6,710 nucleotides of DNA from Nitriliruptoraceae bacterium (GCA_007117945.1 SKTN01000324.1:1-6710); one strand, 5' to 3'; shown: positions 1 through 5,484, numbered from the stretch's first letter. Made by a program: numbers and translations. Notes: generated by a model from the sequence alone, not told the origin.

Positions 1-416
1 TGCCCGAGGACTGGACCCAGGTGCTGCCCGCTGGGGAGGGCAGCGCCGCCACCCGCACGCGCTCCGGCGCCGTGATCAACGGCATGGCGCTGCACGGTGG
101 GCTGCTGCCCGACGTGGCGTCCTTCCTGGTGTTCACCGACCACTGCCGCCCGGCCCTCCGCCTCGCGTCACTGCTCCGCGCGCGGGTGGTCTAGGTGCTG
201 ACCCACGACTCGATCGCGCTGGGCGAGGACGGGCCCACCCACCAGCCCGTGGGGCACCTCGCGAGCCTGCGGGCCATGCCGGGGGGTGACGGTGTGGCGT
301 CCCGCTGACAGCCGGGAGACCGTGGTGGCGTGGCGTGCCGCCATCTGGCACCGCGGTCCCTCGGTGCTGGCGAGGAAGCCGCCGCGTCCTTCGGGTGGGA
401 ACGGATCGTCGGCGCC
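1..416 (+). pseudogene. tkt: Transketolase remnant, degraded and missing its 5' end in this window
   Basis: Intact transketolase is a ThDP enzyme of the pentose phosphate pathway; this copy cannot encode one. Reading from base 3, the translation contains NGMALHGG, FLVFTDHCRPALRLASLLR and THDSIALGEDGPTHQP (around 198-248), all hallmarks of the transketolase pyrimidine-binding domain. Damage, in order: (1) near base 69, ATRTRSG runs straight into AVINGMALHGG, so the family block ending in REHAMG, with the catalytic Glu, is gone; (2) TAG at 192-194 stands where the family normally has Tyr in the V-Y-THDS context; (3) after the six-G run at 281-286 the reading frame moves, and VTVWRPADSRETVVAW continues in the frame of base 286; (4) near 365-375 the text jumps to EEAAASFGWERIVG (372-413, third frame), a block from the C-terminal domain, so roughly 200 residues are missing. 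Nothing transketolase-like follows. The family is very secure. Pseudogene status rests on four separate lesions, so a single sequencing error cannot explain it. Confidence 0.88.
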
Positions 417-490
417 GCGGCGTCCTCGCGGCCGCGTGCCCGCCTACGGGAGGACCGTGCCCCGCGGGCCGGAGCCGGCGTGCGGCCCGC

Positions 491-1138
491 TCAGCGCCGG
501 CGACGCTTCTTCCCCCGTGGCTGGTAGGGCCGCCGGTCGCCCGTGTCGGGACGCCCACCCGACCCTGCGTCACCCCGGTCCCCGTCGTCCTCCCCGGCGT
601 CGTCGCCCCCTGGGCTGCCGGGGCTGGCGGGTCGGGGCGTGGTCTCACCCGGGAGGTGGCCGGTCGGCTGGCCCGCCGAGCGGGTCTCGGGTCGCCGATC
701 GCGCCCGCCCCACCACCGCCGCGGGGTCCGCGCAGGTTCCTCCGTCCTGGCCGCAGCTCTCTCCCCGTCGGCGTCCTTGCGGCGCGGTGCGGGCCGCTTG
801 CGGTCGGCCAGGGCGAGGTTCGCCTCCTCGGCGCGACGGGCGCGCAGGTAGAAGAAGGCGGACATGGCACCGAGGAAGGCGGAGGCCATCAGGGCGTTGA
901 TCAGCGCCGCGATCAGGCCGAGCTGGTTGATCTGGACGAGGCCGACGGCCGGGCCGATCAGCCACGACCACTTCCAGAAACGCATCTGGCGTTGGGCGAT
1001 GTGCACGGCCAGGGGCGCGTGCTTGCGGGTCTCCACGGGGTTGCCGCGGTTGACCGCCTTGACGATCGCCCGGCGTTCGACCGCGTCCAACCGGGCGAAG
1101 CGTTGCTGGCGCTCCCGGCGTTCGTCCTTGGTCGACAC
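491..1138 (-). CDS. Two-helix membrane protein with long disordered basic/acidic tail, unknown function
   Basis: I do not recognise a named family. The 215-residue product has a charged N-terminus (about 1-50), two adjacent hydrophobic helices (about 57-75 and 77-98, rich in Leu, Ile, Ala and Gly), then more than 110 residues of Arg, Asp, Gly, Pro and Glu that look disordered, ending in RGKKRRRR. Arg-rich flanks on both sides of the helix pair suggest a hairpin with both ends in the cytoplasm; this is inference. I chose the GTG at 1136-1138 because GGAG stands five bases upstream. An in-frame GTG at 1187-1189 would add 17 residues but has no ribosome-binding site. The gene converges on the transketolase remnant and is divergent from the DUF427 gene. 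It is likely real, given the coherent membrane segment and high GC3, but its role is unknown. Confidence 0.75.
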   Translation of the reverse strand: MSTKDERRERQQRFARLDAVERRAIVKAVNRGNPVETRKHAPLAVHIAQRQMRFWKWSWLIGPAVGLVQINQLGLIAALINALMASAFLGAMSAFFYLRARRAEEANLALADRKRPAPRRKDADGERAAARTEEPARTPRRWWGGRDRRPETRSAGQPTGHLPGETTPRPASPGSPGGDDAGEDDGDRGDAGSGGRPDTGDRRPYQPRGKKRRRR

Positions 1139-1198
1139 CTCGGCTCCATCCTCGCGGGGTCCTGCGCGGTGCCTCGTGGCCCGATGCACGCGGCGGTG

Positions 1199-1204
1199 AG
1201 GGTA
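1199..1204 (-). promoter_or_regulatory. Possible -10 element for the membrane-protein gene
   Basis: On the minus strand the hexamer is TACCCT, fitting the TANNNT actinobacterial -10 pattern. It would start transcription about 55 bases upstream of the chosen GTG at 1138. No good -35 is visible 16-18 bases further upstream, so the call rests on one hexamer in a sensible place. Confidence 0.22.
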
Positions 1205-1296
1205 GACCGCCTGGCGACCGCGACCGCCCTGGCCCGGCCGTGGGCCACGCTGCTCCGAACCGCCGACGTCGGATCGGTGCGCCGTGAGGAGGCCCC

Positions 1297-1797
1297 ATGC
1301 TCGCCCGCCCCACCCCGGATCCCGTCGGCGACGGCCAGGAGTCGGTGTGGTCCTACCCCCGTCCCCCCGCTGTCGAGCCCACGGACGAGCACATCGTGGT
1401 CGAGTTCGCCGGTCGCGTCGTGGCCGAGACCCAGCAGGCGCTGCGGGTGCTGGAAACCTCCCATCCGCCCTCGTACTACCTGCCGCTGGACGCTGTCGAC
1501 TGCTCCCTGCTGCGCCACAGCCTCCACCGCACCTTCTGCGAGTTCAAGGGCCAGGCGGCGTACGTGGACCTCGTCGTGGGTGAGCGCAGCTCCGAGCTGG
1601 CCGGCTGGTACTACCCGGAGCCGACGCCCGGGTTCGAAGCCCTCGCCGACCACGTGACCTTCTACCCCAGCCGCGTCGACCGGTGTCTGGTGGATGGTGA
1701 GGTGGTGACGGCCAGCGACAGCGACTTCTACGGCGGCTGGATCACCTCGCGGGTGGTGGGGCCCTTCAAGGGCGCCCCGGGTACGGCGTGGTGGTGA
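1297..1797 (+). CDS. DUF427 domain-containing protein
   Basis: The 166-residue protein belongs to the DUF427 family, small soluble proteins common in actinobacteria and other bacteria with no settled biochemical role. Visible hallmarks are ESVWSYPRPP near residues 15-24, the block RVLETSHPPSYYLP, the TFCEFKG segment, and the C-terminal signature FYGGWITSRVVGPFKGAPGT at about 144-163 followed by a final Trp pair. The length is about normal for a single-chain member, so the gene looks complete. The ATG at 1297 is well supported by AGGAGG at 1287-1292, four bases upstream. The gene has its own upstream intergenic region (1139-1296) shared divergently with the membrane-protein gene. The next gene on the same strand starts 140 bases downstream and seems to have its own promoter, so no operon is claimed. 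The family call is firm; the function is not known. Confidence 0.93.
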   Translation: MLARPTPDPVGDGQESVWSYPRPPAVEPTDEHIVVEFAGRVVAETQQALRVLETSHPPSYYLPLDAVDCSLLRHSLHRTFCEFKGQAAYVDLVVGERSSELAGWYYPEPTPGFEALADHVTFYPSRVDRCLVDGEVVTASDSDFYGGWITSRVVGPFKGAPGTAWW

Positions 1798-1799
1798 AC

Positions 1800-1819
1800 G
1801 GGCGCCGGTGTCCGCGCCC
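1800..1819 (+). terminator. Possible hairpin terminator after the DUF427 gene
   Basis: GGGCGC (1800-1805) and GCGCCC (1814-1819) form a 6-bp stem around an eight-base loop, and inner GG/CC pairs could extend it past a bulged C. It begins three bases after the TGA. There is no T-run, as is usual in very GC-rich genomes, and short GC stems are common by chance here, so support is modest. Confidence 0.28.
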
Positions 1820-1886
1820 CGCGCGGTGGTCGGTTGCCCGGGACGAGGTTCGCTTCTCCACCCTGTGCAGCAGCCGCACACGGCGT

Positions 1887-1892
1887 TAGCAT
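1887..1892 (+). promoter_or_regulatory. Probable -10 element of the MhuD-like gene
   Basis: TAGCAT fits the TANNNT pattern, is one of the few A/T-rich spots in this intergenic stretch, and lies 45 bases before the ATG at 1938. That implies a leader of about 40 bases containing the AGGAGGA ribosome-binding site. The -35 region 17 bases upstream (TGTGCA, 1864-1869) is a weak match. The same hexamer occurs in the prfB leader. Confidence 0.38.
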
Positions 1893-1937
1893 GGGGTGAC
1901 GGTGCCACCCAACGGCGCCACCCAGGAGGAACACGTC

Positions 1938-2456
1938 ATGTCTGTCGTGAAGATCAACGTGATCGAGGTACCCGCCGGCAACGCGGCTGTCCTCGAGGAA
2001 CGCTTCGCCGCCCGCGCCGGGGAGGTGGAGACCGTTGACGGCTTCGAGTCCTTCGAGCTGTTGCGGCCCACCGAGGGGACGGACCTCTACCTGGTGGTCA
2101 CCCGGTGGCGTGACGACGCCGCGTTCGAGGCCTGGATGTCCTCCGATGCCTTCCAGCGCGGTCACGCCCACAGCGCCGGCAACAGCGTCAACGACCCGAC
2201 GTGGGGCCACCCCGGTGCGGAGAGCGCATCGGCAGCAGCCCAGAGTGGTCCCACCGAGGGCCACCCGGGCGCCGAGAGCGCTCCGGCTGCCGCCCCGAGC
2301 GGCCCCGACGTCGGCCACCCCGGTGCGGAGAGTTCCCCGGCTGCCGCCCCGAGCGGTCCCGACGAGGGGCACCCCGGCGCCCACAGCCGCGGCCCCGCGG
2401 CAACGGGCAGCGAACTGTGGAGCTTCGAGGTCGTGACCTCGGCCGTGAGGAAGTGA
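1938..2456 (+). CDS. MhuD/IsdG-like heme-degrading monooxygenase with internal tandem-repeat insertion
   Basis: The protein (172 residues) belongs to the antibiotic-biosynthesis-monooxygenase fold and most resembles mycobacterial MhuD, which breaks heme open in the cytoplasm and releases iron. It begins MSVVKINVIEVPAG and continues FELLRP, YLVVTRW and AFEAW. Asn7 and Trp66 fall exactly where MhuD has its catalytic Asn7 and Trp66. The heme-ligand His is probably His76, one residue later than His75 of MhuD. The final strand is ATGSELWSFEVV, matching the ATGASLLEFEVV end of MhuD. MhuD has 105 residues; the extra length here is almost all an 18-residue repeat (residues 90 to about 157) lying between the helix that carries the heme His and the last beta strand. 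The start at 1938 is set by AGGAGGA at 1924-1930, seven bases upstream; the ATG at 1896 lacks such a site. Heme activity is inferred from residues, and a generic quinol monooxygenase is the alternative. Confidence 0.85.
   Translation: MSVVKINVIEVPAGNAAVLEERFAARAGEVETVDGFESFELLRPTEGTDLYLVVTRWRDDAAFEAWMSSDAFQRGHAHSAGNSVNDPTWGHPGAESASAAAQSGPTEGHPGAESAPAAAPSGPDVGHPGAESSPAAAPSGPDEGHPGAHSRGPAATGSELWSFEVVTSAVRK
2205..2390 (+). repeat. 54-bp in-frame tandem repeat (three units plus a partial fourth) inside the MhuD-like gene
   Basis: Units start at 2205, 2259, 2313 and 2367, each opening with the residues GHPGA. The full units read GHPGAES, then an Ala/Ser/Pro stretch, then SGP and two residues, giving 18 residues each. 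The fourth diverges after GHPGAHS and leads into the last strand of the enzyme. At DNA level units 1 and 3 share their first 20 bases exactly, while units 2 and 3 share a 20-base internal block. This mosaic suggests exchange between units after duplication. Confidence 0.95.
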
Positions 2457-2500
2457 GCCCCACGGCGCAGCGGGCCTGATCCCGGCTGACCACCGACCCC

Positions 2501-2529
2501 ACGCCCGCCGGCGATCCGCCGGCGGGCGT
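2501..2529. terminator. Strong bidirectional hairpin terminator between convergent genes
   Basis: A perfect 13-bp inverted repeat (2501-2513 and 2517-2529, arm ACGCCCGCCGGCG) with a three-base ATC loop lies 45 bases after the MhuD-like stop and two bases beyond the PspC stop on the other strand. Its place between two convergent genes fits a shared terminator. It has no T-tract on the plus side, as is common in high-GC actinobacteria. Confidence 0.75.
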
Positions 2530-2531
2530 CC

Positions 2532-2792
2532 TCATCGCCCGCGGTCGGCCCCACCCCGCGGTCCGGCGATCCAGGGCTCCTCGGGCACGATCACCCAGGC
2601 GATGAGGTAGGCGATGATCGAGGGGCCGGGCAGCAGGATCGTGGCCACCGCGATCAGGCGCACGACCGTGGGATCGACGTCGAGGTAGGTGGCAAGGCCC
2701 CCGCACACCCCACCGAGGAACCGGTCGTTGCGGGACCGGTACAGCCGTCGGCGGGCGCCGGAGGGAGGGGGTGGTGGTGGGACCGCGCTCAT
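2532..2792 (-). CDS. PspC-domain membrane protein
   Basis: This 86-residue protein is a short PspC-family protein. The family is named for the phage-shock regulator PspC of enterobacteria; small actinobacterial members are inner-membrane proteins, often thought to sense envelope stress. After a proline run at residues 5-10 comes the domain itself: RRLYRSRNDRFLGGVCGGLA, then YLDVDPTVVRL and a hydrophobic helix at about 43-69 containing the usual Pro and Gly, ending IVPEEP. That is nearly the whole PspC domain. The ATG at 2790-2792 has GAGGAA six bases upstream on the minus strand. A longer reading frame extends upstream but has no family similarity and runs through structured intergenic DNA. 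No other psp genes are visible nearby, and partners are unknown. The 115-base gap to the hydrolase stop, filled with inverted repeats, argues for a separate transcript or a processed leader. Confidence 0.9.
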   Translation of the reverse strand: MSAVPPPPPPSGARRRLYRSRNDRFLGGVCGGLATYLDVDPTVVRLIAVATILLPGPSIIAYLIAWVIVPEEPWIAGPRGGADRGR

Positions 2793-2824
2793 CGGGGTGT
2801 TCCTCGCTGCGGGAGCCGGGAGAA

Positions 2825-2877
2825 GGTGGTCCCTGCAGCATGCAGCCCGCGCCGGGCCGGCGCACCGGGGGACCACC
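2825..2877. other. Branched inverted-repeat structure (three-way-junction fold) in the pspC leader
   Basis: An outer 9-bp perfect stem pairs GGTGGTCCC (2825-2833) with GGGACCACC (2869-2877). Inside it lie two further perfect hairpins: CTGCA-GCA-TGCAG (2833-2845, sharing one base with the outer stem) and GCGCCGG-G-CCGGCGC (2849-2863). Together they draw a stem with two arms about 53 bases long. It lies 33-85 bases upstream of the pspC start on the minus strand and could fold in either strand's RNA or extrude as DNA. It may be a leader regulator, part of the hydrolase terminator, or an intergenic repeat. It is not a tRNA. Confidence 0.5.
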
Positions 2878-2885
2878 CTGGTGTG

Positions 2886-2914
2886 ACCCTGAGCGCCCCC
2901 GTCGGGCTCAGGGT
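2886..2914 (-). terminator. Hairpin at the 3' end of the alpha/beta hydrolase gene
   Basis: ACCCTGAGC (2886-2894) pairs perfectly with GCTCAGGGT (2906-2914) around an 11-base loop. On the minus strand the stem starts in the last codons of the hydrolase and covers its stop codon (2908-2910), so it is placed to end the monooxygenase/hydrolase transcript. There is no T-run. Confidence 0.5.
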
Positions 2915-3798
2915 GTCGGTCGGGCGCCCACCTGCACCTCCAGCCAGGCCAGCACGTGCCGGAGGACGTCCTCCCACCCGACCTCCAGCAGCAGGCTGTG
3001 GCCGAGGCCGCGGTAGAGGTGCGCGCGGGTCCCCAGCAGCCGGGCGGTCCGGGCTGCCGTCGCCGGTGGGACGATCCGGTCCGCACCGCCGCTGATGACC
3101 AGCACGGGGGTGCGGATCACCGGCGCCCGGCGGGGCAGGGTCACCTGGAGGGCGGCGGCTGCGGGCTCCGGACCGACCCGCTCCGCCAGCGCCACCGCCT
3201 GCTCCACAGGCGTGGCGGGTCCCACCAACGTGCGCGGCCGGGGGCGGGTGGTCAGGCCGAGGGCGCCGCGCAGCAGCGTCACGGGGTCGTGTCGGGCCAG
3301 GGCGCCCAGCAGGGCCAGCCCGTGGTCCGGTGGGGGTGGGCTCAGCAGCACGCCCGCGGGTGCGCTGCGGTAGCGCTCGAGGACCCGTTGGACGACGACG
3401 GCTCCCAGGCTGTGGCCCACCAGCACGGGGGGCGCCGGCAGTTCGGTGATGGCCTGGAGCACGTCGTGCTCGTAGTGGCGCAGGGTCGTGGTGGTGAACC
3501 GCTCGGGAACCTCGCTGCCGCCGTGGCCCCGGAGGCTGACGGCGACGGCGTGCCAGCCCGCCTCCGCGGCGGCCGGAAGCCACCGTTCGAAGGCCCAGGC
3601 GCCCATCCCGGCGCCGTGGACGCACAGCAGCGGCGGACGTCCGTGCACGGGCGCTGCGGGTCGGACCTCCAGTAGCTCGCGCGCCACGGGTGGGGGTGGG
3701 AAGCTCCAGTCCAGCCGGCGCTGCACCTTCTCGCCGCGGACCCCGCCCGGGCGGGGCAGCAGCCGACGTGGCGGTGTGGTCACCGTGTGTCCCGTCAT
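2908..3798 (-). CDS. Alpha/beta-hydrolase fold esterase/hydrolase
   Basis: This 296-residue protein has all the hallmarks of a catalytically competent alpha/beta hydrolase. LLCVHGAGMGAW (58-69) gives the oxyanion-hole HG, VGHSLGA (127-133) is the nucleophile elbow with Ser130, the acid is probably Asp240 in ISGGADRIVPP, and the base is His267 in GLGHSLLLE. The SLRGHGGS segment (88-95) is typical of small-molecule esterases and lipases of this fold. No signal peptide or membrane segment is seen, so it is probably cytoplasmic. The first 40 residues are Arg/Pro-rich and not part of the fold. Its ATG overlaps the TGA of the monooxygenase gene (ATGA, 3795-3798) and has no ribosome-binding site of its own, so translation is likely coupled. 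Such a partner could cleave an ester or lactone made by the monooxygenase, which is inference. The substrate cannot be read from sequence. Confidence 0.9.
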   Translation of the reverse strand: MTGHTVTTPPRRLLPRPGGVRGEKVQRRLDWSFPPPPVARELLEVRPAAPVHGRPPLLCVHGAGMGAWAFERWLPAAAEAGWHAVAVSLRGHGGSEVPERFTTTTLRHYEHDVLQAITELPAPPVLVGHSLGAVVVQRVLERYRSAPAGVLLSPPPPDHGLALLGALARHDPVTLLRGALGLTTRPRPRTLVGPATPVEQAVALAERVGPEPAAAALQVTLPRRAPVIRTPVLVISGGADRIVPPATAARTARLLGTRAHLYRGLGHSLLLEVGWEDVLRHVLAWLEVQVGARPTP

Positions 3799-5165
3799 GC
3801 GGCGACCGCCGCCAGCCGGCGTGCCAGCTCCGCCAGGTCGGCCTCGAGGTCGCGGGCGTAGGCGGCGTGCTCGACCTCGACGAGGTGGCGGGTGGAGTCG
3901 ACGAGGTCGATGCCGGCCTGGGAGCGGTCGTCGAGGTGGCGGCCGGCGGCACGCAGGTAGTCGCGGGCCGCAGCCGGGTCGCGTGCGTCGAGGTCGAGGA
4001 AGCTCGCCAGCAGGACGGACTGCCAGTGCACCAGGGCGAACTGCCCGGAGTCGGGCTGGATCAGGCCGATCACCGCCAGGTCCGTGCGCTCGGGGTGCAG
4101 GACGTTGCGCAGCAGGCGGGGCCGTGCACCGCCGGGGATCAGGCCGTCGGGCAGGAAGGGGAAGCGGATGCGGTAGCCCGTGGCGAACACCACGAGGTCC
4201 GCGCCCACGCGCGAGCCGTCGGCGAACACCACCTCGTCGCCCTCGAACCGCGCCACGTCGGGCTTGGGTGTGATCGCCCCGTGGCCCACGTGGTACAGCA
4301 GTTGCTGGTTGACGATGGGGTGGGTCTCGAGGAATCGGTGATCGGGCCTGGGCAGCCCGTAGCGCTCGTGGCGACCGACCACCAGTCGGGCCGTGGCCTG
4401 GAACAGGGTCTGGGTCAGCCGTGTCGGGAGGCGCAGGGCGAAGATCAGGTCGCTGACCTGGTCCGCGGGTCGGCCGAAGGCGTACTTCGGTGCGTACCAG
4501 TAGGCCCGTCGGGTGGAGTGGACGGTCGCCGTCGCACGGTGCGCCGCCTCCACGGCGATGTCGCAGCCGGTGTTGCCCGCGCCCACGATGACCACGCGCC
4601 GGCCGGCCAGTTGGTCCCCGCTGCGGTAGCCGGCAGCGTGGAGGAGCTCACCGCTGAAGGTGTCCTGGCCGGGGTAGGAGGGCCACTTCGGCGACCAGTT
4701 GTGGCCGTTGGCCACCACCAGCCGCCCGTAGCGTCGGGTGTGCGGCACCCCGTCGGGGCCCGTCAGCTCGACGTCGAAGCCGCGCGCCAGGGGTCGCACC
4801 CGGTCGACGCTGGTGGACAGCTCCACGAGCTGGTCCAGGCCGAAGTGGGCCGCGTAGCGCTCCAGGTAGGCGCGCACGTGGGTGTGGTGCAGGTAGTCGG
4901 GCGCCGCGTCGGGCATCGGGAAGTCGGGGTACTGGGTGAAGGGCTTGGAGGAGATCATGCGGGTGGACTCGTACACCCGGCTCGTCGAGCCCTCGATGTT
5001 CCAGTTGCCCCCGACGTGCGCCTCACGTTCGACGAGGTCCACGTCGATGCCGCGTTCGCGCAGGTTCTTCGCCGCGGTCAGCCCGGAGCTGCCGGCACCG
5101 AGGACCAGGCTGCGCTCCCGCCGGTCCACTATCCGCCGAGCGTCCTTCGTCGCCATGCTCGCCAC
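3795..5165 (-). CDS. Flavin-containing monooxygenase (FMO family, class B)
   Basis: The product has 456 residues, a normal length for a bacterial FMO. It uses FAD, NADPH and O2 to oxidise N, S or carbonyl carbon of small substrates in the cytoplasm. Domains in order: FAD Rossmann motif GAGSSG (23-28); the GGNW and SSKPFTQYPDFPMPD region (52-86), typical of FMOs; the identifying motif FSGELLHAAGY (170-180), matching FxGxxxHxxxY; NADPH motif GAGNTG (195-200); GLPRPDH and HPIVNQQLLYHVGHG (270-296); and FATGY (327-331). All nucleotide-binding glycines are intact. I start it at GTG 5163-5165 because GAGGGGG lies four bases upstream; the ATG at 5156 would drop three residues. It overlaps a 60-residue upstream frame by 37 bases and the hydrolase by 4. 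Classical N/S-oxidising FMO is more likely from the Tyr ending of the motif, but Baeyer-Villiger activity occurs in some relatives. Confidence 0.95.
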   Translation of the reverse strand: MASMATKDARRIVDRRERSLVLGAGSSGLTAAKNLRERGIDVDLVEREAHVGGNWNIEGSTSRVYESTRMISSKPFTQYPDFPMPDAAPDYLHHTHVRAYLERYAAHFGLDQLVELSTSVDRVRPLARGFDVELTGPDGVPHTRRYGRLVVANGHNWSPKWPSYPGQDTFSGELLHAAGYRSGDQLAGRRVVIVGAGNTGCDIAVEAAHRATATVHSTRRAYWYAPKYAFGRPADQVSDLIFALRLPTRLTQTLFQATARLVVGRHERYGLPRPDHRFLETHPIVNQQLLYHVGHGAITPKPDVARFEGDEVVFADGSRVGADLVVFATGYRIRFPFLPDGLIPGGARPRLLRNVLHPERTDLAVIGLIQPDSGQFALVHWQSVLLASFLDLDARDPAAARDYLRAAGRHLDDRSQAGIDLVDSTRHLVEVEHAAYARDLEADLAELARRLAAVAA

Positions 5166-5311
5166 CGGGCCCCCTCGTCACGTGGGCGCCGATGGTGCCA
5201 CGTCGGTCGGGCCGGCTCGGTGACGAGCATCCCCGTCACCACGGTGGCGATGGTGAGCACGCTCACCACGATCAGTTCCATGGTCCGCTTCCCCCGTCGT
5301 ACGAAGGTCAT
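5129..5311 (-). CDS. Putative 60-residue single-span membrane peptide, possible first gene of the monooxygenase operon
   Basis: I do not recognise it. The frame opens MTFVRRGKRTMELIVVSVLT, with a basic N-terminus (residues 1-10), one hydrophobic span at about 12-31 (LIVVSVLTIATVVTGMLVT) and a C-terminal half full of Arg and Trp. That topology suits a small inner-membrane protein. Codons over the hydrophobic part end almost wholly in G or C, as expected of coding DNA here. AGGTGG stands eight bases before the ATG at 5309-5311; an inner ATG at 5281 is an alternative. Its last 37 bases overlap the start of the monooxygenase gene in another frame, so it could couple translation of that gene. No promoter hexamer is clear upstream. 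It may be an artefact of a GC-rich leader, and it is short. Confidence 0.4.
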   Translation of the reverse strand: MTFVRRGKRTMELIVVSVLTIATVVTGMLVTEPARPTWHHRRPRDEGARWRAWRRRTLGG

Positions 5312-5416
5312 CTTGTCACCCACCTGTGACGGCTTCGACCCACCGCTGCCCGTCGGGGTTGCCTCCCACCCACGATCGTGCGCCGGGTGCACGGCGTGGA
5401 CCGCCACGGGCGCCGG

Positions 5417-5422
5417 TAGCAT
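5417..5422 (+). promoter_or_regulatory. Probable -10 element of prfB
   Basis: TAGCAT fits TANNNT and lies 63 bases before the prfB ATG, giving a leader of about 55 bases with AGGAG at 5471-5475. The -35 position shows no TTGACA-like sequence. The identical hexamer precedes the MhuD-like gene. Confidence 0.35.
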
Positions 5423-5484
5423 CGCCGTGACCGCGCCGGCCCGTCGTGGCCACACGCCTCCACCTCCCGCAGGAGCATCCGAAG

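Noticed and set aside
192..194. TAG in the transketolase remnant as a recoded codon or programmed readthrough
   Set aside because: The same gene also has a frameshift and two large deletions including the catalytic-Glu block, so readthrough could not restore an enzyme.
1263..1272. Perfect palindrome CCGACGTCGG upstream of the DUF427 gene as an operator
   Set aside because: For the same chance expectation as other ten-base palindromes here; it lies close to the ribosome-binding site, but nothing else supports regulation.
335..1657. A 440-codon plus-strand open frame across the membrane-protein gene and into the DUF427 gene
   Set aside because: It is a GC-rich shadow: its composition is Arg/Pro/Ala-rich with no family motif, and it covers recognised genes in other frames and on the other strand.
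5219..5268. Two successive hairpins (GGTGACG/CGTCACC and TGGTGAGC/GCTCACCA) as an attenuator before the monooxygenase
   Set aside because: Both lie inside the hydrophobic span and following codons of the putative peptide, where Val/Thr codons (GTG, ACC) naturally give such matches. No T-run or leader logic is seen.
5371..5380. Perfect palindrome CACGATCGTG upstream of prfB as an operator
   Set aside because: Ten-base palindromes are expected several times by chance in a GC-rich window this size, and no second copy or matching regulator gene is present.
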